Of a stretch of DNA of 37,488 nt, positions 17,492 through 24,629 are shown piece by piece. The position numbers and the translations under genes were made by a program. Position 1 is the stretch's first letter. Each line of letters starts with the position of its first letter. Under the pieces are notes generated by a model. That model saw only the letters and a list, made by a program, of their open reading frames with translations. It ran no database searches and was not told where the DNA came from. The DNA is taken from assembly GCA_013373445.1 (NCBI GenBank), contig JABXHV010000189.1, positions 1-37,488 on the forward strand. Direction: 5' to 3'. The stretch comes from Paracoccaceae bacterium. GTDB lineage: Bacteria; Pseudomonadota; Alphaproteobacteria; Rhizobiales; Stappiaceae.

Positions 17492-18445
17492 ATGAACCGA
17501 AGGCATTTTATGGGTGCAGGTCTTTCAGCTGCAGCGCTCGGCCTGGGGACCGCCGCTGCATTGATCGGATCGCGAGCCAGGGATGACGATAAAGCGGTCC
17601 CAGGGCAAAGCTTTAAGGTCGATGGACGTAAGGTTCATGCAAAGATCTCCGGGGCCGGCCCAGATGTCATTCTGATCCACGGTGCGAGCGGCAATCTGTT
17701 CGACATGACCTTCGACCTGAGCCAGAAGCTGGCCACCAACCATCGTGTGATCGCATTCGACCGGCCTGGAATGGGGCTGTCGGAGCGCTTGAATGATCGG
17801 GGTGAGAGCCCACGCGAACAAGCTATGCATTTGGCAAAAGCCGCCGACATGATTGGTGTTCGCAAGGCCGTCATTGTTGGTCACAGTTACGGCGGAGCCG
17901 TCGCGCTTGCCTGGGGCCTGGAGCGCCCTGACCAGGCAGCAGGCCTTGTGTCCCTGGCCGGTGCTGCCATGCCATGGCCGGGCCCGCTGAGTTCGTGGTA
18001 TGCGATCGCAGGGAGCGGAATTGGCGATCACCTGCTCGTACCAATCTTATCCCGCCTTGTTCCCGACAGTTACGTTGAAAGCGCTGCCAAGGGCGTCTTT
18101 GCACCCAACCCGGTTCCGGATGGTTATGCGGATCACATCCGCCCCGACCTTGTTCTGGCTGCGGACAGCATCGTCGCCAACGCCCGTCAGGTCGGCAGCT
18201 TGAAGCCCCACTTGCGGGAAATGTCACCGTTGTACAACACGCTGTCCATGCCAATAGAAATTCTGCATGGAAAGGCGGATACCACCGTACCAGCCAAAAT
18301 ACACTCCGAGCCGCTTTCTCAAATCGCTCCCAATGCGAATTTGACGCTTTTGGACGGTATCGGTCACATGCCCCATCATGCAGCCTTGGAAGAAACCGTG
18401 AAAACGATTGAACGCGCAGTCGCCCGCGCATCCATAACCAGCTGA
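17492..18445 (+). CDS. Alpha/beta hydrolase with Tat-like N-terminus
   Basis: This is a 317-residue serine hydrolase of unknown substrate. The N-terminus (MNRRHFMGAG followed by an Ala/Gly/Leu-rich segment to ~28) resembles a twin-arginine signal, so it may act in the periplasm or be anchored there. The hydrolase core shows the oxyanion HG at 63-64 (LIHGASG), nucleophile Ser132 in GHSYGG, Asp263 in HGKADTTVP and His292 in GIGHMPHH. This is a complete triad of the haloperoxidase/esterase-like type. AAGGA lies 11 bases before the ATG. Its neighbours are divergent or convergent, so it is probably monocistronic. Confidence 0.86.
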   Translation: MNRRHFMGAGLSAAALGLGTAAALIGSRARDDDKAVPGQSFKVDGRKVHAKISGAGPDVILIHGASGNLFDMTFDLSQKLATNHRVIAFDRPGMGLSERLNDRGESPREQAMHLAKAADMIGVRKAVIVGHSYGGAVALAWGLERPDQAAGLVSLAGAAMPWPGPLSSWYAIAGSGIGDHLLVPILSRLVPDSYVESAAKGVFAPNPVPDGYADHIRPDLVLAADSIVANARQVGSLKPHLREMSPLYNTLSMPIEILHGKADTTVPAKIHSEPLSQIAPNANLTLLDGIGHMPHHAALEETVKTIERAVARASITS

Positions 18446-18581
18446 TCGGGAAAACGTTTAAACGGGAACCTGAAGCCTGGTGCCACAGCATGGCCAATGA
18501 AAGCCCTCGCGTTGTTGGCGCCCGTCGCTAAATCCTGCACGGGGACAACAACGGATAAACACAGTGGCGTCCGCTCCAGCT

Positions 18582-19814
18582 TCAAACTGCTTTGGCGCGC
18601 AATTGTGCCAGACTAACGACCAACGCCCCAAGCCCAAGCACCAACAGAATTGTCATGCTGGCGAGGAAATCGGCTTCAAATCCAACCTTTGAAATCACCG
18701 GTGTGCAAATGACCGGCGACAGGAATTGACCGACAAAGCCTCCCGTTGTCAGCATCCCGGACGCCGTGCCACGCCGTTCTGGCGGAACAATCTGCAGCAG
18801 CAATCCGGAAAATGCAGGCATAAGGACGGCAAACCCGGCACCGATAAGAGATGTTCCGACCAGCAAAACGCCAAGGCCCAGATCTAACGTCAGAACGCCG
18901 AACCCGGATGCCATCAGCACAAACCCAAGGGCCAGCTGACCTGAAAGACCAAGCAGCGTCTGCAACCCGGAACTCCCCAAGGCAGCGACGCCCCCGGTAA
19001 ATGTCAGCGCAGCCAACGCGAAGCCAGTGACAGAGGCGCCGTCCAGTCCCCGCGACACGACGAAAAACGGCAGCTGCGTCGGCATTTGAAAGAACACTGC
19101 CACGGTAAGCATCATCAGGGCGGACAGTGACAAGACCGGCCCCAACCAGGCAACATCGCTCTCAATATCTGCTTGCGTGGCAATCCCCTCATCCCCGTGG
19201 ACGGACGGCCCATTGAGCTCACGGAAGGCAAACCAGACCAGCGGAATATAGAAGACCGCCAATCCAAATATGGCGAAGGGTATTTGAGGCCCGATACCGG
19301 CGAGAAATCCGCCGAGCGAGACAAAGATCATTCCGCCGAAATTGCGGGCCGATATCTGCCAGCCCATGACCCGGCCCCGCGCTGCGCCGTGAAAGCAATC
19401 GCCGATGAGGGAAAGTTGAGCCGTCATGATCATCGCAACGGCTATACCTAGGACCAGGCGACTAGCCAGGATAAGCTTGAGACTTGGCAGAACAAGGCCC
19501 GCACTGCCCGCCAGAGCAAACAGACATGCTCCCACAAGCAACATACGGCTTTTTCCGAAGCGGTCGGCCAGAAACCCGACAAAGGGTGCTACCAGGACAA
19601 CGGAAAGTGACGGGGCAGGAACCAGAAGTCGGGTGAACATGGCCGCGTGCGGCTCGTCAGAAAAACGCTGCTGCAACCCCGCCAGTGCAGGACTGATGGT
19701 CGGCGCCGCCATAATGACCAATGTACCGGCCAATAGCAGGGCGATTGTTCGCGGATCCCTCATGAGATCGCCCGATGAGGCCTGTGATATGATTGAAGAC
19801 TGTGACTGGGACAA
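18582..19814 (-). CDS. Major facilitator superfamily exporter
   Basis: This is a 410-residue, roughly 12-helix MFS transporter, probably a drug or small-molecule:H+ antiporter. The cytosolic loop 2-3 motif GFLADRFGKSRML is the MFS signature. Loop regions carry RGRVMGWQ and PPERRGTASGM, as in exporters of the DHA1 type. I accept the TTG start because GAGGAA lies about 5 bases upstream; the next in-frame ATG (MRDPRTIALL, 17 codons on) lacks a ribosome binding site. The promoter and operator just upstream point to control by the divergent MerR-family gene. The substrate is unknown. Confidence 0.9.
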   Translation of the reverse strand: MSQSQSSIISQASSGDLMRDPRTIALLLAGTLVIMAAPTISPALAGLQQRFSDEPHAAMFTRLLVPAPSLSVVLVAPFVGFLADRFGKSRMLLVGACLFALAGSAGLVLPSLKLILASRLVLGIAVAMIMTAQLSLIGDCFHGAARGRVMGWQISARNFGGMIFVSLGGFLAGIGPQIPFAIFGLAVFYIPLVWFAFRELNGPSVHGDEGIATQADIESDVAWLGPVLSLSALMMLTVAVFFQMPTQLPFFVVSRGLDGASVTGFALAALTFTGGVAALGSSGLQTLLGLSGQLALGFVLMASGFGVLTLDLGLGVLLVGTSLIGAGFAVLMPAFSGLLLQIVPPERRGTASGMLTTGGFVGQFLSPVICTPVISKVGFEADFLASMTILLVLGLGALVVSLAQLRAKAV

Positions 19815-19849
19815 ATCCGTTCCTCTTGCTGTTCGGAGAGTTCCCCGAT

Positions 19850-19880
19850 AAGCTACAACCTCAAGTCAACTTGAGGTCAA
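19850..19880 (-). promoter_or_regulatory. MerR-type promoter of the MFS gene with a 19-bp spacer
   Basis: On the minus strand, TTGACC (19880-19875) and TAGCTT (19855-19850) are separated by exactly 19 bases, the lengthened spacing typical of MerR-activated promoters. The predicted transcript begins near 19843, about 30 bases before the MFS TTG. The spacer contains the palindromic operator. Confidence 0.75.
19858..19877. promoter_or_regulatory. SoxR-box-like MerR operator
   Basis: ACCTCAAGT / ACTTGAGGT are perfect 9-bp half-sites around a central CA. The core closely resembles the E. coli SoxR box (CCTCAAGT-TA-ACTTGAGG as I recall it, differing in the centre). It fills the 19-bp spacer of the MFS promoter. 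Its right half also contains the GAGGT that serves as the ribosome binding site of the MerR gene, 6 bases before that ATG, which suggests autoregulation. Confidence 0.8.
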
Positions 19881-19883
19881 GTC

Positions 19884-20318
19884 ATGAAATTACTTGATAT
19901 CGCAGAGGTTTCTAAACAGACCGGTGTCGCGGCCTCGAAACTGCGTTATTACGAGGAACAGGGGCTCGTCGAATCTGTCGGTCGACGTGGGCTGAAGCGC
20001 TTGTTTGAGCCCGATATTGTCCTCAAACTCTCGTTTATTTCCCTTGGGCAGGCAGCTGGTTTTTCACTGGACGAGATCCGTACGATGGTTGGTCCCGATG
20101 GCCAGCCGCGCATTTCGCGGCCAAAGCTCATGGAGCGGGTTGACGAATTGGACAATCAGATCCGGCGTTTGAAGAAACTACGGGAAGCCGTTCTTCATGT
20201 GGCCGAGTGCCCTCACCACTCGCACATGGAGTGCGGCAAGTTTCGTCGGCTTGTTCAAATGGGAACAAAGCGCGGCTCTAAACGCAAGACCAGAACCAAA
20301 CCACAATCGGCCACATGA
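19884..20318 (+). CDS. MerR-family transcriptional regulator
   Basis: This is a 144-residue DNA-binding activator/repressor. The winged-helix domain spans ~1-70 (DIAEVSKQTGVAASKLRYYEEQGLV). A dimerisation coiled coil follows at ~80-105 (LMERVDELDNQIRRLKKLREAV). The effector segment is short and Cys/His-rich: Cys109, His111, His112, His114 and Cys117 (AECPHHSHMECGKF), then a basic tail. SoxR proteins have four cysteines in a C-x2-C-x-C-x5-C cluster; here only two are present, so this is not a canonical SoxR despite the SoxR-like operator. The ligand may be a metal, a thiol-reactive compound or something else. It is divergent from the MFS gene, with the operator between them. Confidence 0.93.
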   Translation: MKLLDIAEVSKQTGVAASKLRYYEEQGLVESVGRRGLKRLFEPDIVLKLSFISLGQAAGFSLDEIRTMVGPDGQPRISRPKLMERVDELDNQIRRLKKLREAVLHVAECPHHSHMECGKFRRLVQMGTKRGSKRKTRTKPQSAT

Positions 20319-20332
20319 CACATTGCTCTCTA

Positions 20333-20391
20333 GGTAACGCCAACTAAAAACTGAGCGGTAGGTGTTACCCAGAACGTCATGGCGGTATAAT
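20333..20391 (+). promoter_or_regulatory. Candidate guaD promoter with upstream inverted repeat
   Basis: A perfect TATAAT lies at 20386-20391, itself flanked by GCGG and CCGC. At the -35 distance the sequence (TGTTAC) is a poor match. Overlapping it is an inverted repeat, GGTAACGCC at 20333-20341 and GGTGTTACC at 20361-20369 (8 of 9 pairs). A good -10, a poor -35 and an overlapping dyad suggest activator-dependent or otherwise regulated transcription. Confidence 0.45.
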
Positions 20392-20446
20392 CCGCTCCGA
20401 TATAAACGAATGGTCGCATGCTGATCACTGGATTAAAGGTCTCAAT

Positions 20447-21760
20447 GTGAACACAAGCAACGCAAAGATACTGCGCGGACGCCTCTTGTCCTTCAACGCG
20501 CAGCCTAAAGGCGCCGATGATGTCAGCGCCTACACCTATGAAGAAGATGGCGCCCTACTGATCTCAGAGGGAAGAATTTCAGCTTCAGGTGACTATTCGA
20601 ACGTCAGGAAGCAAGCCCCTCAAGGCTGCCAGGAAATTGACCACCGCCCACATCTAATAGTGCCTGGCTTCATCGACCCGCACCTGCATTTCCCGCAAGT
20701 TCAGGTGATTGCCTCATGGGCAGATCAACTGCTTGACTGGCTGAACGACTATACATTTCCAGCTGAGCAAAAGTTTGCCGACAAAGACCATGGCGACAGG
20801 ATCGCCAAGAGCTTCTACGACACCTTGCTTTCTCACGGCACCACGACCGCTGCCGCCTATTGTTCCAGCCACCCCAATTCCGTTGACGCCTATTTCGAAG
20901 AGGCGGAACGCCGCAACATGTTGATGCTGGGTGGCAAGACGATGATGGATCGCGGTGCCCCGCCTGCCCTGTGCGACACTGCCCAGTCCTCCTATGACGA
21001 CAGCAAGGCGCTGTTGGAAAAGTGGCACGGCCGCGGCCGGGCGCATTATGTCATCACTCCGCGCTTTGCCATCACCTCGACCCCTGCCCAGCTTGAAGCA
21101 GCAGGAAGCCTCGCCAAAAGCTACCCGGACTGTCACGTTCAGACCCACCTCAACGAGAACCACAATGAAATCGCCTATACGTTGGAGCTCTATCCCGACG
21201 CCGAGGACTATTTGGGGGTTTATGAGACCTATGGCCTGCTCGGAAACAAGACGCTTTTGGGTCATTGCATCCATATGAAGGAACGGGAACTCGGGCTCAT
21301 GGCAGAATCCGGGTCTGTCGCCGTCTTTTGTCCGACGTCCAATCTGTTCTTGGGCAGCGGTCTCTTTGACAAGGCCAGGCTCGAAGCCTCCGGCGTCCGC
21401 ACGGCGGTCGCGACCGATATTGGCGGCGGCACCAGCTATTCGATGCTGCGTACCCTCGATGAAGGCTACAAGGTACTGCAACTGCAACGCCAACGCCTGC
21501 ATCCGCTGGAAACCATCTACTGGGCGACTCTTGGAAATGCCAGGGCCCTGTCCCTGGAAAGCCGGATCGGCACCCTGGAAACTGGAACAGATGCCGATGT
21601 TATTGTCCTGAACGCCAGCGCTACGCCGGAAATGGCGATCCGGCACGAGACGGTCAAAAGTCTGTCAGAAGAACTTTTTCTGCTCCAGACCCTGGGAGAT
21701 GATCGTGCCATCACCCAGACCTATGTTGCAGGCCAGCCAATGAAGGCCTCAGGCAACTGA
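20447..21760 (+). CDS. guaD: Guanine deaminase
   Basis: This zinc-dependent amidohydrolase converts guanine to xanthine and ammonia in purine catabolism. The 437-residue length suits bacterial GuaD. Metal and catalytic residues are visible: His79 and His81 in PGFIDPHLHFPQ, His234 with Glu237 in QTHLNEN, His273 in LGHCIH and Asp324 in ATDIGGG. The guanine deaminase signature around VQTHLNENHNEI and the CPTSNLFLGSGLF segment support GuaD over other amidohydrolases. The start is GTG with AAAGG 8 bases upstream; the overlapping ATG one base out of step runs straight into TGA. No xanthine dehydrogenase genes lie in the window. Confidence 0.95.
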   Translation: MNTSNAKILRGRLLSFNAQPKGADDVSAYTYEEDGALLISEGRISASGDYSNVRKQAPQGCQEIDHRPHLIVPGFIDPHLHFPQVQVIASWADQLLDWLNDYTFPAEQKFADKDHGDRIAKSFYDTLLSHGTTTAAAYCSSHPNSVDAYFEEAERRNMLMLGGKTMMDRGAPPALCDTAQSSYDDSKALLEKWHGRGRAHYVITPRFAITSTPAQLEAAGSLAKSYPDCHVQTHLNENHNEIAYTLELYPDAEDYLGVYETYGLLGNKTLLGHCIHMKERELGLMAESGSVAVFCPTSNLFLGSGLFDKARLEASGVRTAVATDIGGGTSYSMLRTLDEGYKVLQLQRQRLHPLETIYWATLGNARALSLESRIGTLETGTDADVIVLNASATPEMAIRHETVKSLSEELFLLQTLGDDRAITQTYVAGQPMKASGN

Positions 21761-21798
21761 GCGCACCTCGCCTGGGCTGGAACCGTTTTCCTTGCTTG

Positions 21799-22437
21799 CT
21801 AACTGTCGCCTTGAAGTGTCGCGGATATGTGATCCATCCGGCCCGAGAGTTTTGTCTTCTCACGCGCCTCCAATTCGCGCGCAACATTGCCAAAGTCACC
21901 CGGGTCCCTGTTCTGGCTGAGTTTTGATTTCGCCTCGATCCGGTCGATATCGATGCGAAAGGCAACAATATGGGCAAGCAACTTGTCCATGTAGTCCTTC
22001 GGTGCATCCGCCATACGCCATGCGTTCGGCCCATTTGTTTCTGCCTCAAAGCGCTTGGTCAGGCGGCCGACGACCTTGAGCTTTGTCTTGTCGTCGTGCT
22101 GGAAGAAAATCCGACCATAAACATGCACCGCCTGATAGTTCCAGGTCGGGACATGCGAGTGGTTCTGCTTCTTGGACGGATACCAGTTCGGCGAAATATA
22201 GGAATCTTCGCCGGAAAAGATGGTAAGGATATCACCCCCATCCTCGATCTGGCGATGCATGGAATTGGCAAGAGCGACGTGGCCGATCAGGCTGTCCTCC
22301 CGATCACGCAGGACCGGGACATGATTGGCAAACAGGCCATCAGCACCAGTTGCAACGAGAACCGCAAATGGAAATCCATCCATGAGCGTTGCAATTTCCG
22401 TCTGGTCTTCTTCCGTAAAATGGGCCGGCAAATACAT
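21799..22437 (-). CDS. PaiB-type FMN-binding protein
   Basis: This 212-residue protein belongs to the FMN-binding negative transcriptional regulator (PaiB) family, a split-barrel flavin-reductase-like fold. Family features run from the N-terminal MYLPAHFTEED through GHVALANSMHRQI and YISPNWYPSKKQ...VPTWNYQAVHVYG to the C-terminal KSKLSQNRDPGD. In Bacillus PaiB is linked to repression of sporulation and protease genes, but in proteobacteria the role is largely undefined and may be enzymatic (heme or flavin related). An AGGAAAG site precedes the ATG at slightly long spacing. It is convergent with guaD, 38 bases apart. Confidence 0.92.
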   Translation of the reverse strand: MYLPAHFTEEDQTEIATLMDGFPFAVLVATGADGLFANHVPVLRDREDSLIGHVALANSMHRQIEDGGDILTIFSGEDSYISPNWYPSKKQNHSHVPTWNYQAVHVYGRIFFQHDDKTKLKVVGRLTKRFEAETNGPNAWRMADAPKDYMDKLLAHIVAFRIDIDRIEAKSKLSQNRDPGDFGNVARELEAREKTKLSGRMDHISATLQGDS

Positions 22438-22762
22438 CGAATTTTTGTCTCTTTCCTGATGAACGCGTCGCCACTATGCCCTCAACACATCGCGATTAGA
22501 ACAAAAAACGCGGGCAAACCACAGCAGTGTTGTTGATGTTTGAGACCGGTAAGCCGGTTGATTAAGGCTTGAAATAGAGCAAGTTCCAGCAGTCTTTGGT
22601 GGTCAGCATTTCTTGCATTCCATCCCGCGAACTGCAGATCAGGACGTTAGTCTGCTTCAGCGCTGGGAACAGTCCGTGTGAAAACTTCACAAGTTCAGGT
22701 CCACACTGGTCACTGCGCCAATGTCTAAAAATTGCCAAAAAACGATCAGCGAGGGCCCGCAA
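22438..22762. other. 325-base gap between the PaiB-type gene and yqaA
   Basis: It should contain the minus-strand promoter of the PaiB-type gene, but I see no convincing -35/-10 pair. A short dyad, ACCGG / CCGGT, lies at 22544-22557 without a T-run. A 66-codon minus-strand frame starts with TTG right after the yqaA stop, without a ribosome binding site, and is not accepted as a gene. Confidence 0.5.
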
Positions 22763-23200
22763 TCAGATCCAGTTCAGCGCTAGCCCGGCGACCACGACAT
22801 AACGCGTGGTCTTGGCCACAGCAACCAGCGCCAGAAAGCTCCAGAACGGTTCACGCAGCACACCGGCGGCCAATGTCAGCGGATCGCCGATGAAGGGCAT
22901 CCAGCTTAAGAGCAAACTCCAGCGACCATATTTGTGATACCAGCGGGTCGCATGATCCAGCTGCCTGGATGAAGCAGGAAACCATTTCCGGTCTTTGAAC
23001 CGCTCGACACCTCGCCCAAGCCCCCAGTTTACGACAGAACCCAGCGTGTTGCCGGCACTCGCCACCGCAATCAGGGCCCACAAGTTACTATAGCCCCCGA
23101 TCATCAACCCAACGAGGCCAAATTCCGATTGCGCAGGCAAGATCGTGGCTGCGAGAAAGGCGAGACCGAAAAGACCTAAATATGCAGCAACGTCATCCAT
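22763..23200 (-). CDS. yqaA: YqaA-like DedA/VTT-domain membrane protein
   Basis: This 145-residue inner-membrane protein is of the small YqaA branch of the DedA/SNARE-associated (VTT) superfamily. Several hydrophobic segments are visible (residues ~5-20, 27-55 and 92-140). Family segments are FLAATILPAQSE near the N-terminus, ASAGNTLGSVVNWGLGR, and WSLLLSWMPFIGDPLTLAAGVLR. DedA proteins are implicated in lipid-carrier and phospholipid flipping and membrane homeostasis; the role of YqaA itself is not established. I start at the ATG reading MDDVAAYLGL with AAAGGGA upstream; a 35-residue longer frame overlaps the rpsI terminator and is unlikely. Confidence 0.9.
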   Translation of the reverse strand: MDDVAAYLGLFGLAFLAATILPAQSEFGLVGLMIGGYSNLWALIAVASAGNTLGSVVNWGLGRGVERFKDRKWFPASSRQLDHATRWYHKYGRWSLLLSWMPFIGDPLTLAAGVLREPFWSFLALVAVAKTTRYVVVAGLALNWI

Positions 23201-23264
23201 AGCAGTCCCTTTAGTCAGCAACTCGCCACGATACGCTACATGCCAATGTGGAGTAGAAGACAGC

Positions 23265-23295
23265 AAAAAAGGGCCTGCATTGCTGCAGGCCCTTT
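23265..23295 (-). terminator. Intrinsic terminator of the rplM-rpsI operon
   Basis: A perfect 12-bp stem, AAAGGGCCTGCA / TGCAGGCCCTTT, with a TTGC loop lies about 30 bases after the rpsI stop. On the minus strand it ends in a run of six T. The plus strand also has a T-rich tail (GTTTTTTC). Confidence 0.93.
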
Positions 23296-23325
23296 GTTTT
23301 TTCAAAGCATGTTCGCCGTTCGCGA

Positions 23326-23802
23326 TTAACGCTTGGAGAACTGGAAGCTCTTACGGGCTTTGGCGCGGCCGAACTTCTTACGTTCAACAACACGGCTATC
23401 GCGGGTAAGGAAGCCTTCTTTCTTCAAGACGGCACGCAGCGTTGGCTCGTAGTGTGTCAAAGCCTTGGACAGACCGTGACGCACAGCGCCAGCCTGACCG
23501 GAAAGACCACCACCGGTAACAGTTGCAACAACGTCATACTGACCGTCGCGCTCTGCGACCATCAAAGGCTGACGAAGGATCATCTGCAGAACAGGACGTG
23601 CGAAATAAACGCTCATGTCCCGCTTGTTGATGGTCACTTTGCCTGTACCTGGCTTGATCCAGACACGAGCGATCGCATCTTTACGCTTGCCAGTTGCGTA
23701 GGCACGGCCTTGTGCGTCCAGCTTCTGGACATAGACAGGTGCTTCAGGAGCGGCAGTTTCAACAGTGCCGCCCAGCTCTTCCAGGGATTGCAGCTCAGCC
23801 AT
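23326..23802 (-). CDS. rpsI: 30S ribosomal protein S9
   Basis: This small-subunit ribosomal protein has a C-terminal tail that reaches the P-site tRNA. The 158-residue form has the N-terminal extension usual in alphaproteobacteria, then [41 protein letters not shown] and the invariant basic C-terminus ending in FSKR. It starts 2 bases after the rplM stop, with GAGGG inside the end of rplM, so it is translationally linked to L13. Confidence 0.98.
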   Translation of the reverse strand: MAELQSLEELGGTVETAAPEAPVYVQKLDAQGRAYATGKRKDAIARVWIKPGTGKVTINKRDMSVYFARPVLQMILRQPLMVAERDGQYDVVATVTGGGLSGQAGAVRHGLSKALTHYEPTLRAVLKKEGFLTRDSRVVERKKFGRAKARKSFQFSKR

Positions 23803-23804
23803 GA

Positions 23805-24269
23805 TTAAGCCCTCTTGCCGTTCTTGGAGTTGAGGCTCTTGACGTCAACCAGTTCTGGTGACTGAGCTTCATGCGGATGGGTGGCGCCTGCATAGACACG
23901 CAGGTTCTTCAGCTGCTGATTGGACAGCGGACCGCCCGGCATCATACGCTGAACAGCTTTCTGGAGAACGCGCTCCGGGAAACGGCCTTCAAGGATTGCA
24001 CGTGCTGTACGTTCCTTGATACCGCCTGGATGGCCTGTGTGCCAGTAGTACTTCTTGTTGTCGTACTTGCGGCCGGTCAGGACAACCTTGTCAGCGTTGA
24101 TAACAACGATGTTGTCGCCACAATCAACGTGAGGCGTGTAGGTCGGCAGATGCTTGCCACGCAGATGAAATGCAATGTATGCAGCCAAACGGCCAACAAC
24201 CATGCCTTCTGCGTCAATCAAGATCCACTTTTTCTCGACCTCAGCCGGTTTGGCAGAGAAGGTCTTCAT
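23805..24269 (-). CDS. rplM: 50S ribosomal protein L13
   Basis: This large-subunit assembly protein is 154 residues, the normal alphaproteobacterial length. Diagnostic stretches are [40 protein letters not shown] and the C-terminal [13 protein letters not shown]. It is the first gene of the rplM-rpsI operon, driven by a well-defined promoter about 70 bases upstream. Confidence 0.98.
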   Translation of the reverse strand: MKTFSAKPAEVEKKWILIDAEGMVVGRLAAYIAFHLRGKHLPTYTPHVDCGDNIVVINADKVVLTGRKYDNKKYYWHTGHPGGIKERTARAILEGRFPERVLQKAVQRMMPGGPLSNQQLKNLRVYAGATHPHEAQSPELVDVKSLNSKNGKRA

Positions 24270-24345
24270 GAGTTTGATCCGTCTTTTTCGTAAAACAAAG
24301 CGGCCGCTGGTAAATCACACAACGACCGCAAATTCGTCGAAGCAG

Positions 24346-24374
24346 CTTATAGGTGAGACATGAGACGCCGTCAA
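24346..24374 (-). promoter_or_regulatory. Sigma-70-type promoter of rplM-rpsI
   Basis: On the minus strand TTGACG (24374-24369) and TATAAG (24351-24346) are separated by exactly 17 bases. Transcription should begin near 24339, giving a ~70-base leader before rplM. The match strength suits a highly expressed ribosomal protein operon. Confidence 0.85.
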
Positions 24375-24430
24375 GACCATTATCAAGCCGTTTGATTAAA
24401 TTTTATATTTAAAATCAACGACTTAAAAAA

Positions 24431-24448
24431 ACGGTACTATAATACCGT
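24431..24448 (+). promoter_or_regulatory. Palindrome with an embedded TATAAT, upstream of the GGDEF gene
   Basis: ACGGTACTA / TAATACCGT is an 18-bp dyad with one mismatched pair and perfect 6-bp outer arms (ACGGTA / TACCGT). A perfect -10 hexamer TATAAT (24438-24443) lies in its centre, reading toward the diguanylate cyclase gene. No good -35 is found at 16-18 bases. A regulator bound here would occlude the promoter. The start would give a ~180-base leader. Confidence 0.5.
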
Positions 24449-24629
24449 ATAAAATCGCACAATTTGAAGCCTCAGAACGACCTTTCACCATGTCTCTCTT
24501 CTTCTTTCAGGCCGCACGATAGGAAATTCTACTAATAGTTGAAATTATTACGTACCACGTCGACAACTTTACCGAGCATTAAGAAGCGCTAGGTAATTTC
24601 CACATGTAACCCTTGGGCAGGACTGACAT

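Larger units (their letters stand above)
24270..24629. other. AT-rich divergent region between rplM and the diguanylate cyclase gene
   Basis: This 360-base gap holds the rplM promoter near its left end. The stretch ~24385-24460 is markedly AT-rich compared with the surroundings. It contains a bulged dyad with CGTT-GATT and AATCAACG arms (about 24390-24420), then the dyad/-10 described separately. No ORF or RNA gene is evident. Confidence 0.6.

Noticed and set aside
19884-20318. Calling the MerR gene soxR from its operator
   Set aside because: The protein lacks the four-cysteine SoxR cluster; only two cysteines are present.
20714-21646. 310-codon minus-strand frame inside guaD
   Set aside because: It is fully covered by guaD, which has intact catalytic residues; no recognisable domain is present.
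22562-22762. 66-codon minus-strand frame right after yqaA
   Set aside because: It has a TTG start without a ribosome binding site, no domain and no hydrophobic pattern; chance is more likely.
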